A stretch of 64,000 nucleotides of DNA from Chryseosolibacter sp044507775 (lineage in GTDB: Bacteria; Bacteroidota; Bacteroidia; Cytophagales; Cyclobacteriaceae): the NCBI GenBank assembly GCA_044507775.1, contig JBIQIY010000003.1, positions 197,784-261,783 on the forward strand, in the 5' to 3' direction. A program made the translations under genes and the position numbers. The notes beneath the pieces are model-generated. The model was not told the DNA's origin and ran no database searches. It was given only the letters and a program-made list of their open reading frames with translations. Below are positions 33,936 to 42,053 of this stretch, one piece after another. The stretch's first letter is position 1; the number at the start of each line of letters is the position of its first letter.

Positions 33936-34629
33936 ACACAACCTTGATGCGTGTGTAAAACACCTTGGTGGTGCCTTCGAGGCTTGAGTCCGTTCCGACA
34001 ATGAGCCAGAGTGCACCGTCTGAGTTGCTTCTCGCTGTATAACGGGAATTCGACATGGTGTTCGTCCGGGTAACCATCGCATATCCGGCGTTGTAGTTCT
34101 CCGCCAGGATATCGCCCAGTAAAACCATATCTTCCCCTGCTGACTCCTGGTTTCCCTTGTCGATATTCATGACATATCTGCCAGCGTCGATTACACTCTT
34201 CGGCTCCGAGCCTGTGGCGCCGGCCTTGAGATATACCGACCCACCGGAGACAGTGGTTGCAGCGTTCAAATCAGAGGCCAGTTCAACACTGAAGGTAAGT
34301 GTGTAGTCCGTATTGGGCTTGAGTCCGCTCACTTCCTTCTTGATATACATAAAAAGGTCCCTGTTCACGTTCTTGCCCGATAGCATCACGGACCTCTTTG
34401 TGAGTTTGGAATCGATCGGCTCGGTATAAGCTGATTTCAGCTCAAATTTTGAGGAGTCCTCGGCACTCGACGGATAATCGGCAAATCCCGCCGCCCAGTC
34501 ATACTGTTCTTCATTGAAATCATAATCTCCCGTAAAAATGAGCAGGCCTGTCTCACCTCCATCATCAAGGTTGCAACCCCAAAAAATCGCCGCCAGGGCG
34601 ATTGCAATAGGTATTCTCCACACTTTCAT
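33922..34629 (-). CDS. Lipoprotein of unknown function (235 aa)
   Basis: A 235-residue predicted lipoprotein: hydrophobic IPIAIALAAIFWG then Cys (lipobox FWGC). The mature protein has an Asp/Asn-rich start (LDDGGETGLLIFTGDYDFNEEQYDW), a beta-rich middle with a SGLKPNTDYTLTFSVELASD pattern resembling fibronectin-like or carbohydrate-binding beta-sandwiches, and KVFYTRIKVVFSAS at the end. No catalytic motif. It overlaps the TfoX-like gene at its 3' end and stands alone. Function unknown. Confidence 0.7.
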   Translation of the reverse strand: MKVWRIPIAIALAAIFWGCNLDDGGETGLLIFTGDYDFNEEQYDWAAGFADYPSSAEDSSKFELKSAYTEPIDSKLTKRSVMLSGKNVNRDLFMYIKKEVSGLKPNTDYTLTFSVELASDLNAATTVSGGSVYLKAGATGSEPKSVIDAGRYVMNIDKGNQESAGEDMVLLGDILAENYNAGYAMVTRTNTMSNSRYTARSNSDGALWLIVGTDSSLEGTTKVFYTRIKVVFSAS

Positions 34630-34817
34630 AAATCGGATCTTCCGTTGGCAATAGACACGAAAACAGAGGGAATGGTTGGAATTTACGATTTTTCAGCCTC
34701 TCCGCCGAAATCTTCGGAAAACCCCATCGGAAAAAAATAAAAAAAAAGAAAATCCGACTCACTAATCAGAACCACCCACGATCATTAACCGTTTCTGACA
34801 ACACACCCCCTTGGCGC

Positions 34818-37190
34818 ATGATTCCAACTTTACCATTAAGAGAATTTCCATTCCGATCAGTTTTAAGCCTGAAGCTGCTGGTCGAGTATTGGGAAAGGGC
34901 AATTGAATCGGGGAAGGTGCCTTTTGCGAACTCCCTGTTAGACTCTATTAACGCCGCGGCTGAATTGAAGGAACCGGTTTCCGACCCTGAGGTACTCCTG
35001 AAGCATAAAGATCTTATTGATTTCCTGATGACCGCTGCTATTGCACCCGCTGAAGCGGAAAAAGAAATAGCAGCCGCTACGATACCGTTTCAATTCCGCA
35101 GCATTTTCGAGACACCGGCATTCCGAAAGCATATCGACCTCGAGACAATCACTCGGTCAGCCATTTTGAACATACCGGGGCGCGACCTGGTAGTCGGCAA
35201 AACCATCCAGGCGTGCCTGCTCATCCTGAAGCAGTTCTATAACGTCAGGATCAATCTTGACAAGCCCATTCTCTTCACCATGCGCAATCCGGTCAACGGA
35301 TTGGATAAAGTCTATAAGATCGATATCGGAAGGCAATTTTTCGAGATTGTGAGCAAGCGACCGCTTCGTCCTATCGATCCGCGCATCATTAAGTTTCTCA
35401 CCGAGAAGGTGTATGACGTCGACCTTTGGCTTCAATACATTCGTCCCGAGGATTTCGAATTCCGGGGATTCATGATCCTGCGCATGATTGACGTCACGGA
35501 ACAGGAAATGGTCTCATCGATCAAATACGACCTGCTTGAAAAAAACGCCGTTTCCCGGAGGGAGAGCTTTGTCGCCATTCAAAACAAACTCCGTTCGATC
35601 TTCGGGATGCCCCAGCTTCGACTGGGTCTGGCCTACTTCGATTCGGATAGCAACATTATCCTGACAAAAGAGCAGGAGTGCGAAGGCTGGACAACTTTGG
35701 CGACCGAGGCAGGGGAAGGAAACTGCGGAAATTATCAGGGTTCCGTGTACGAACGCGCCTGGATGGAAAAGCGATATATCACGGTTGAAGATCTGGAGGC
35801 ATATCCTTACAAAAGTGCGGCGGAAGAAGTGCTGCTGGCGAACGGCGTCCGCAGCATCTTAATCGCACCCTTGATCGAGGACGGGGAAACGATCGGGATG
35901 CTCGAGTTGTCGACCACCAACGCGGGCGAGCTTAATCCAATAACCGGCAACAAAGTTGAAAGCGTGTTGCCGATGTTTACCAGTGCGGTGAAGCGCGTCA
36001 AGGAAGAAACTATTACAGAAGTCCGCGCCATTATCCAGGAAGAGTGCACCAATATCCACCCCGTTGTGCAATGGCGGTTCATTGAAGCGGGCCGCAAAGT
36101 ACTGGAACAAAGGCGGCGGGGCCAGCAGGCTACATTCGAAGAGATTACTTTCAAGGATGTATATCCCCTTTTTGGGATGGCGGACGTCCGCAATTCATCT
36201 CTCGAGCGCACGGCGGCTATCAAAGAGGACCTTTTGCACAATCTGCACCTGGCGAAACAACTCCTTCAGAAAATTCAAAGTCAGCGCAAACTCCCGATCC
36301 TGGAGGAAACACTTTTCAAGACCGATGCACAGCTCGAAAAAATCCGGTACGGCCTGGCTTCCGGCGACGAAAGCGGGGCACTTGATTTTCTCAGGCGCGA
36401 GATTCATCCATTGCTGTCGCACTTTAGCGATGATGAAAAATTTCAGAAAGACATTGAAGAATATCACGCGCAACTCGATCCGGTGTTTGGCGTCGTGTAT
36501 CGCAAACGAAGAGACTTCGAGACAAGCCTCGCCGCAATCAATAACATGATCAGCAATTACCTCAACGAGGAGCAGGTCACGGCGCAGGAAATGTTTCCGC
36601 ATTACTTTGAAAAGTATCAAACGGATGGCATTGAATACACAGTCTACCTCGGGACATCGCTCACGCGAAACAAAACGTTCAACACTTTCTTCCTGAAGAA
36701 TTTCAGACTCTGGCAACTCATCCTTTCATGCGAGATCGAAAGGCGGATGGAACAACTCAAACCCGAACTAAAGGTAGCGCTTGACATCACGCAGTTGATC
36801 CTGGTTCACGACCAGGCGCTTTCGATCCGCTTTCGGCCGGATGAAAAACAATTTGATGTCGATGGGGCCTATGATATCCGCTATGAGATCATCAAGAAAC
36901 GGATTGACAAGGCTACCGTAAAAGCTACAGGCGAAAGACTGACACAGCCCGGCAAGATTGCGATAATCTACAATCAGCAAAAGGTCGGAGAGGAGTACAA
37001 GCAATACTTCCAGTACCTGGCGGCCAAGAATCTGATCACCGACAGCGTCGAAGAACTGGAACTCGGAGAGTTGCCCGGAGCTACGGGCCTTCGAGCACTC
37101 CGCGTCGAAGTGGTCAGAACACAAAAGGTCACCCGCCGCGCTTCACAACAGTTGATCCGCGATATAGGAAGGGCGTTGCAACTACAATAG
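34818..37190 (+). CDS. Large GAF-domain protein (790 aa)
   Basis: A cytoplasmic 790-residue protein without signal or transmembrane segments. Residues ~250-410 match a GAF domain (AIQNKLRSIFGMPQLRLGLAYF ... WTTLATEAGEGNCGN ... YPYKSAAEEVLLANGVRSILIAPLIEDGETIGMLELST). The rest is helical with no kinase, HTH or cyclase signature. I recall unlinked GAF proteins of this length annotated only as GAF domain-containing in Cytophagales. It probably senses a small ligand and acts through an unknown partner. It stands alone between a lipoprotein and a thioredoxin-like gene. Confidence 0.8.
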   Translation: MIPTLPLREFPFRSVLSLKLLVEYWERAIESGKVPFANSLLDSINAAAELKEPVSDPEVLLKHKDLIDFLMTAAIAPAEAEKEIAAATIPFQFRSIFETPAFRKHIDLETITRSAILNIPGRDLVVGKTIQACLLILKQFYNVRINLDKPILFTMRNPVNGLDKVYKIDIGRQFFEIVSKRPLRPIDPRIIKFLTEKVYDVDLWLQYIRPEDFEFRGFMILRMIDVTEQEMVSSIKYDLLEKNAVSRRESFVAIQNKLRSIFGMPQLRLGLAYFDSDSNIILTKEQECEGWTTLATEAGEGNCGNYQGSVYERAWMEKRYITVEDLEAYPYKSAAEEVLLANGVRSILIAPLIEDGETIGMLELSTTNAGELNPITGNKVESVLPMFTSAVKRVKEETITEVRAIIQEECTNIHPVVQWRFIEAGRKVLEQRRRGQQATFEEITFKDVYPLFGMADVRNSSLERTAAIKEDLLHNLHLAKQLLQKIQSQRKLPILEETLFKTDAQLEKIRYGLASGDESGALDFLRREIHPLLSHFSDDEKFQKDIEEYHAQLDPVFGVVYRKRRDFETSLAAINNMISNYLNEEQVTAQEMFPHYFEKYQTDGIEYTVYLGTSLTRNKTFNTFFLKNFRLWQLILSCEIERRMEQLKPELKVALDITQLILVHDQALSIRFRPDEKQFDVDGAYDIRYEIIKKRIDKATVKATGERLTQPGKIAIIYNQQKVGEEYKQYFQYLAAKNLITDSVEELELGELPGATGLRALRVEVVRTQKVTRRASQQLIRDIGRALQLQ

Positions 37191-37253
37191 TCAAATGCTG
37201 TAGCCCGTTACTGGAACAGCTGATCCTCAAGCGGGCCAGATCGAATTCCTCGT

Positions 37254-37799
37254 CTATTCGATGTGAGATTCGATTTCCTCCATCTTAGCCTCGCTGTATT
37301 TACCTGAGGTAGCAAATACAATCTTGCCCTCGGGATCCAGGACGAAAAAATACGGAATATCCTTCTTCTCGAAGTCAAGTGCTTGCTTATACGTCTTTAG
37401 CTCACCCTTGTAGAACAAAACGTAGGGCAAGAGTTGGGGATCGATGTTCTTCGCGGCTTTGCGCTTCGCCGTACCCGTGGCTGCCGCATTGACACCTGTG
37501 AACATCGGAATGAAATAAACGTTGACATCATAGGCGAAACCCGAGAACAAGCCGTTTGTCTTTTGAATAAATTTCCCGAACACGGGCTGAAACCACGAAT
37601 TAAGCTCGTCTTCCGATTTCTTCGAATAGGCTAGTCCGATCAGCGTATACTTGCCCTGCACATGTTCCGGCAACACGATCTTCTCGTCATTAACCGTTTC
37701 GGCCGTCATCGACGGAAAAGGGTTTCCTGTCACTTGCCCGACAACGAAATCATGTGCCAGGAAAAGCATAAGGGCAATCAATGAAATTTTCATAAGCAA
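37254..37799 (-). CDS. Secreted thioredoxin-like protein
   Basis: A 181-residue exported protein (signal peptide MKISLIALMLFLAHDFVVGQ, start ATG 37799 or 37793). The body follows a thioredoxin/AhpC-like pattern: NPFPSMTAETVNDEKIVLPEHVQGKYTLIGLAYSKKSEDELNSW and a late DIPYFFVLDPEGKIVFATSGKYS. The CxxC active-site Cys pair is absent (the place is occupied by SKKSEDEL), so it is unlikely to be a classical oxidoreductase. It resembles ATP10-type or TlpA-like Bacteroidota proteins. Function unknown. Confidence 0.65.
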   Translation of the reverse strand: MLMKISLIALMLFLAHDFVVGQVTGNPFPSMTAETVNDEKIVLPEHVQGKYTLIGLAYSKKSEDELNSWFQPVFGKFIQKTNGLFSGFAYDVNVYFIPMFTGVNAAATGTAKRKAAKNIDPQLLPYVLFYKGELKTYKQALDFEKKDIPYFFVLDPEGKIVFATSGKYSEAKMEEIESHIE

Positions 37800-37951
37800 C
37801 GAGTTAGTCTTTCAGCAACGAAGTAAGAGATTGCGTTTGTGGAAGCCATGAATATTTCCAGCAAAGGAATCTATTGCCTTTCAACACTTTCCACATTCTT
37901 TGTGTTGCGCCTGCATATGTACAGTCCGGCCCTGATTTGTAACCAGGCGGT

Positions 37952-38557
37952 TTATTCGGATGTAACCCAGTGCGATATATCCTGTAGGGATTTTCTTTTT
38001 CCGGTCGGATACGCCTTTTTGGGCATCCCGAGGTGAAAGAATCCGATGATGCGATCCTCTTTTTCCAGGCCGAAGAATTCCTTGGCCTCCTCGAAATAGG
38101 TGACGCCACCGGTGCTCAGATAACAACCCAGCCCATATGCGTTGGCTGTCAGATACATATTCTGAATCGCGCAAAAGACTGCCCCCGCTTCCTCAATCTC
38201 AGGGACGGAGCGCTTCTCATCGCGCATCATCAGGATCGCAATAATATGAGAGGACAACAGGGGCTTCGTCAGGAGTTTCTGGTAAGTGGCTTCCCGGAAA
38301 GTCCCGTTTTTCTCCGTAACGGCTTTGTAAAGGCTCGACTGGAATTTAACGAGCGCTTTGATTCCGTCTCCCGTGAAAACCAGGAACCGCCAGGGCTCGG
38401 TTAGTTTGTGAGTAGGCGCCCAGCGGGCGTTCTCCAGCACTTGCCGGACGATCTCATCGTTCACGCGTTCGCCGGTGTAATCCTGAGGGAACACCGATCT
38501 GCGTTGCTGGATCAACTCATTCAACTGCTCGGGGTCCAATATCGTTGTCATGGTCAT
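37952..38557 (-). CDS. Nitroreductase family protein
   Basis: A 201-residue flavin-dependent reductase-like protein. The N-terminal NELIQQRRSVF ... VRQVLENARWAPTHKLTEPWRFLVFTGDGI is the FMN-binding nitroreductase signature; the C-terminal region IIGFFHLGMPKKAYPTGKR matches the end of the YdjA/nitroreductase fold. It reduces nitro, quinone or related substrates with NAD(P)H. I use ATG 38557, preceded by a purine-rich AAGGAAGAGAA; the longer frame to 38578 is also open. It sits between a thioredoxin-like gene and a lipoprotein amidohydrolase with no obvious operon partner. Confidence 0.9.
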   Translation of the reverse strand: MTMTTILDPEQLNELIQQRRSVFPQDYTGERVNDEIVRQVLENARWAPTHKLTEPWRFLVFTGDGIKALVKFQSSLYKAVTEKNGTFREATYQKLLTKPLLSSHIIAILMMRDEKRSVPEIEEAGAVFCAIQNMYLTANAYGLGCYLSTGGVTYFEEAKEFFGLEKEDRIIGFFHLGMPKKAYPTGKRKSLQDISHWVTSE

Positions 38558-38695
38558 TTCTCTTCCTTTAAGTGGCATAAAACGTCAGCGCGATACCCGC
38601 GCGCCAGCACACCAAACGTACGGAACTCATCCTTGTTTACAAAGGGATTCGAAATTCTGACTTTTCTGCTGCGTTACCCCCTCACTCTCACCACA

Positions 38696-39808
38696 TTATT
38701 TCGGAAACAGACCCGCATCGATGTTCGGAATGACCTTCAACGCATTCTTGTAGTAAATCTTTTTTAGCACATCGTCCGGGAGAGCCATTCCGTACATCCG
38801 CCAGAAGGCGTGATATCGCTTGTGGTATGGAAAGTAGTCATCCGCTGTTTCGAGCACGCGGAAATATGTTGTGTACTCTTCCGGCACCCAGCTGTCTTTT
38901 CCGAACATAACACGGTCCTGATACTTGATCATAAATTCCCGCGCATAGCGTGGTTGCCGGCCTAACTCGGCGATCACGGCGCCAATCTCGGTATACATAT
39001 TGGGAAGTTCGTCGAGCAGCGATCCGAGCTTCTTCAGGTCGTTTCCAAACCAACCCAGGTGAGCATTGATAAATTTCGTCCGGGGATGTTGGCGAAACAT
39101 ATTGTGCTGTTCTTCGATGATAGTCTCCCATTTTACCGGGTCGGTATCGTGGCGCCGCCCCGGCCGGAGTTTCAGCTCAAGCCATCGCTCGTTCTTCTCG
39201 TCAATTGGCTGCCAGAACTGTCGGGGATCTGCTGAATGAATCAGCACGGGAATTCCAAGCTCCCCGCATTTGTCCCATACAGGGCCAATCCGCGGATCGT
39301 CCACCTTCACACGCTGACCCTTGCTGTCACGCACCGTCATCCCCAGATTCTTGTATATCTTCAATCCGTTAGCACCCATTTTAACGTCTTCCTCGAGTTG
39401 CTTCAGCGTCCTCGCTTGCCAGTCAGGATCATCAATATTCTCGAAGTCGACATTGGTGAATACGATGAATCGCTTAGGACTATTTTTCTTGACGTTGTTC
39501 AGCGCGCCCCGCAGGTGCTCTGTGCTACCCCTTCCTCTGCCGCTCAGGTTAACCATGACGGCCATGTTCAGCTTATCCATGTCTGCCAGCAGGTCGTTCA
39601 GATTCGCATCCGGCATCCCGAATTGATGATTGTGCACGTCGATGAAAGGGAACTTTGCACGCATGAGTTTATGCTCCGGGACAACAAGCGAGGAGGGCGG
39701 ATCATATAGTTCAAAATCCATCCGGTTGTCCAACGGTTGATCCTGGCTACAGGACAAAAGCGGCGTCATCACGCCAAAGAGCAGCATCGCGAAGCATTGT
39801 ATCTTCAT
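38696..39808 (-). CDS. Amidohydrolase-2 family lipoprotein
   Basis: A 370-residue predicted lipoprotein (lipobox LLSC near residue 20) with an amidohydrolase-2/TIM-barrel body: metal motif FIDVHNHQFG (HxH), VLIHSADPRQFW, FINAHLGWFG (His) and late Asp in FGKDSWVP. Such enzymes (ACMSD/iso-orotate-decarboxylase-like) are metal-dependent hydrolases or decarboxylases. The export to the envelope as a lipoprotein is a Bacteroidota twist. Substrate unknown. Confidence 0.88.
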   Translation of the reverse strand: MKIQCFAMLLFGVMTPLLSCSQDQPLDNRMDFELYDPPSSLVVPEHKLMRAKFPFIDVHNHQFGMPDANLNDLLADMDKLNMAVMVNLSGRGRGSTEHLRGALNNVKKNSPKRFIVFTNVDFENIDDPDWQARTLKQLEEDVKMGANGLKIYKNLGMTVRDSKGQRVKVDDPRIGPVWDKCGELGIPVLIHSADPRQFWQPIDEKNERWLELKLRPGRRHDTDPVKWETIIEEQHNMFRQHPRTKFINAHLGWFGNDLKKLGSLLDELPNMYTEIGAVIAELGRQPRYAREFMIKYQDRVMFGKDSWVPEEYTTYFRVLETADDYFPYHKRYHAFWRMYGMALPDDVLKKIYYKNALKVIPNIDAGLFPK

Positions 39809-39931
39809 AGTGAAAGTTTTCTACAAGATACACGTTATATGAATTATCGGCCAACTGATTTATTCAGGCGAAAAATGAATTGTCCCGACGGGCCGTGGCT
39901 TTACACGTGAATTATATAAATTGCTTTTCAA

Positions 39932-41047
39932 ATGACATCCATGAGAACTGTTTATCTCACCACCTACCTGCTTTTCGCCGTCTTCCTGACATACGGCCAG
40001 AATAAACTTGCCGAGGCGAAAAAAAAAATTGACGCCGGAAAATTTCAGGAAGCGAAATCCGACCTGACCCGGATACTCGATGCCGCCCCAAAGGACAAGG
40101 TGGCTCTCAACCTCAGGGGTGAGGCGCGGGCAGCAATGGATGACTTATACGGCGCCATCAGCGACTACACCTATGCGCTGGAGACCGACTCAACCTATAC
40201 GGAAGCTTTGAACAACCGCGGTCTCGCCAAGGTAGCGTTGGGCGACGACGAGGCAGGAATCGCGGACTTCGACAAGGCTATCCGTTTTGACCCCCGTTAC
40301 ACAGACGCCTATACTAACCGAGGCCTCGCTAAATACAATATCGAAGACCTGCAGGGCGCGTATTTTGATTTCTCCAAAGCCCTGGAACTCGGTCCGCCTG
40401 ACGCCGACAAATATTTCAATCGGGGTGTCGTCAAAGCTGAGCTTGGAGAATTTGTCAGCGCGATCGACGACTATTCAAAGGCAATAGAACTCGACAAAAA
40501 TGATCCGACTCTCTACAACTATCGCGGTATTGCGCATTACAGCGTTGGCAATATTGATGAGTCCATTGCCGACTATGATCAGGCGATCAAACTGGACGCG
40601 AAAGATCCGGTGACTTTCGAAAACCGCGCGCTCGCCAGAAGCGCCAAGGAGGATTTCAAGGGAGCGCTCGCCGACTACAACAAAGCGATCGAGCTCGATA
40701 ACGAAGACCCGGAAACATATTACCTCCGCGGTATTGTGTACTATTACCTGGAAGATCACGACAACGCCATCGCCGATTTCACTAAAGCCATTGACCTGGA
40801 TGACACCAATCCCATCTACTACGACAACCGCGCCCTCAGCAGAGCTGAAAAAGAGGATTACTCCGGAGCGGTTGAGGACTTTACAAAATCAATAGAGCTA
40901 TATCCCAACGACCCCGAAACCTACTACCAGCGGGCGCTGGTAAAGATCAGTATGAACAATCAATACGATGCCTGCCTCGACCTGAAGCGCGCCGAAGAAC
41001 TGGGCTCCACGGAAGCCCGGAAGGACATAAAAAAACATTGTAAATGA
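39932..41047 (+). CDS. Exported TPR-repeat protein
   Basis: A 371-residue protein with a signal peptide (MRTVYLTTYLLFAVFLTYGQ) followed by about nine near-regular 34-residue TPR units (for example TYTEALNNRGLAKVALGDDE, KYFNRGVVKAELGEF, TYYQRALVKISM). The repeats are unusually regular. No other domain. It overlaps the following diacylglycerol-kinase gene by 4 bases (ATGA), so translation is coupled. The TPRs probably hold a protein complex in the periplasm; partner unknown. Confidence 0.85.
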   Translation: MTSMRTVYLTTYLLFAVFLTYGQNKLAEAKKKIDAGKFQEAKSDLTRILDAAPKDKVALNLRGEARAAMDDLYGAISDYTYALETDSTYTEALNNRGLAKVALGDDEAGIADFDKAIRFDPRYTDAYTNRGLAKYNIEDLQGAYFDFSKALELGPPDADKYFNRGVVKAELGEFVSAIDDYSKAIELDKNDPTLYNYRGIAHYSVGNIDESIADYDQAIKLDAKDPVTFENRALARSAKEDFKGALADYNKAIELDNEDPETYYLRGIVYYYLEDHDNAIADFTKAIDLDDTNPIYYDNRALSRAEKEDYSGAVEDFTKSIELYPNDPETYYQRALVKISMNNQYDACLDLKRAEELGSTEARKDIKKHCK

Positions 41048-41982
41048 AAGGAAGGCAGGCAGGGAAAAAGAATGCCATCGTCATCTTAAACGGAATATCC
41101 CTCAAGAAAAAGTTGTTTTACCATGAATATCTTCCCGCCCTCTCGGAAGTATATGATGTTGAAGTGCACGAGACTCTTTCGCGCAACGATGCGCGCATCC
41201 TGGCGTCCAAGTTCACAGAGAAGTATGTTGATATCATTATATCCGCGGGTGGTGACGGTACACTAAACCAGGTAGTAAACGGCATCCTGAAGGATCGGGA
41301 AAATGAGACGAAGCTGCCCGGAATCGGTGTTATTCCTATCGGATCAGGTAACGACTTCATGCGCGGGGCCGTTTCCACGCTCAATGTCCCCGAAACCATC
41401 AGGAGGCTTTCACAGAATAGTTTGCGGCCTTTGGATGTCGGCCTGATTGAGTATTCCCTAACACCCGATAAAGACAGCCAAAGGTCTTCCGCTTATTTTG
41501 TCAACGTAGCAGACATTGGTATGGGCCCGGAGGTGGTCCGCCAGGTACTTGGCAGCGGCCGCCCATTCGGAAGCCGGGTCGCATATTTTAAAAGTATCGT
41601 GAACACGTTCCTCACCTACAAACCCATGGTCGTCAGAGCGGCAAGCGACAACTGGACCTGGGAAGGAAAGCTGCGCACACTCGCCGTTGCAAACGGAAAG
41701 TACTATGGCCATGGCCTTTGCGTCGCTCCTGACGCGCGCATGGACGACCGGTCTTTCTCGGTTTTCATTTGTGGGAATGTTTCCCTGCTTGACTTCATGA
41801 TACACGGCGGTTCGCTCAGGAAGGACAAAAAAGTGCAGCTGGATAATGTGCATTACAAGACTGCGACGGCTATTGAACTCACGAGTGATGCCCCCTGTCC
41901 CATCGAGGGAGACGGCGAGATCCTCGGGTGGTTGCCTGCGCGTATTACCATGATCCCTCGGCAATTAAATTTCATCCTTTAA
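41044..41982 (+). CDS. Diacylglycerol/lipid kinase family protein (YegS/DgkB-type)
   Basis: A 312-residue cytoplasmic kinase with the DAGK catalytic motifs: nucleotide-binding IISAGGDGTLNQVVNGI near residue 65 and GVIPIGSGNDFMRG near residue 97, and the second-domain residues LDVGLIEY and PIEGDGEILG. It phosphorylates a lipid alcohol such as diacylglycerol or undecaprenol, feeding phospholipid or cell-wall carrier recycling. The ATGA overlap with the upstream TPR gene suggests a functional pair. Confidence 0.9.
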   Translation: MKGRQAGKKNAIVILNGISLKKKLFYHEYLPALSEVYDVEVHETLSRNDARILASKFTEKYVDIIISAGGDGTLNQVVNGILKDRENETKLPGIGVIPIGSGNDFMRGAVSTLNVPETIRRLSQNSLRPLDVGLIEYSLTPDKDSQRSSAYFVNVADIGMGPEVVRQVLGSGRPFGSRVAYFKSIVNTFLTYKPMVVRAASDNWTWEGKLRTLAVANGKYYGHGLCVAPDARMDDRSFSVFICGNVSLLDFMIHGGSLRKDKKVQLDNVHYKTATAIELTSDAPCPIEGDGEILGWLPARITMIPRQLNFIL

Positions 41983-42053
41983 TTTTCCGCGCGTGCGAAT
42001 CCCTGTTTTGGTTTTCGCCAATCTTTCAGAACTTTATCCCAGTAATCGCCTAT

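Noticed and set aside
37254..37799. Thiol-disulfide oxidoreductase
   Set aside because: Overall pattern is thioredoxin-like but there is no CxxC or single active-site Cys.
39890..39915. CACGTG-containing spot as a further parS
   Set aside because: Flanks (TTTACACGTGAATT) do not fit GTTNCACGTGNAAC.
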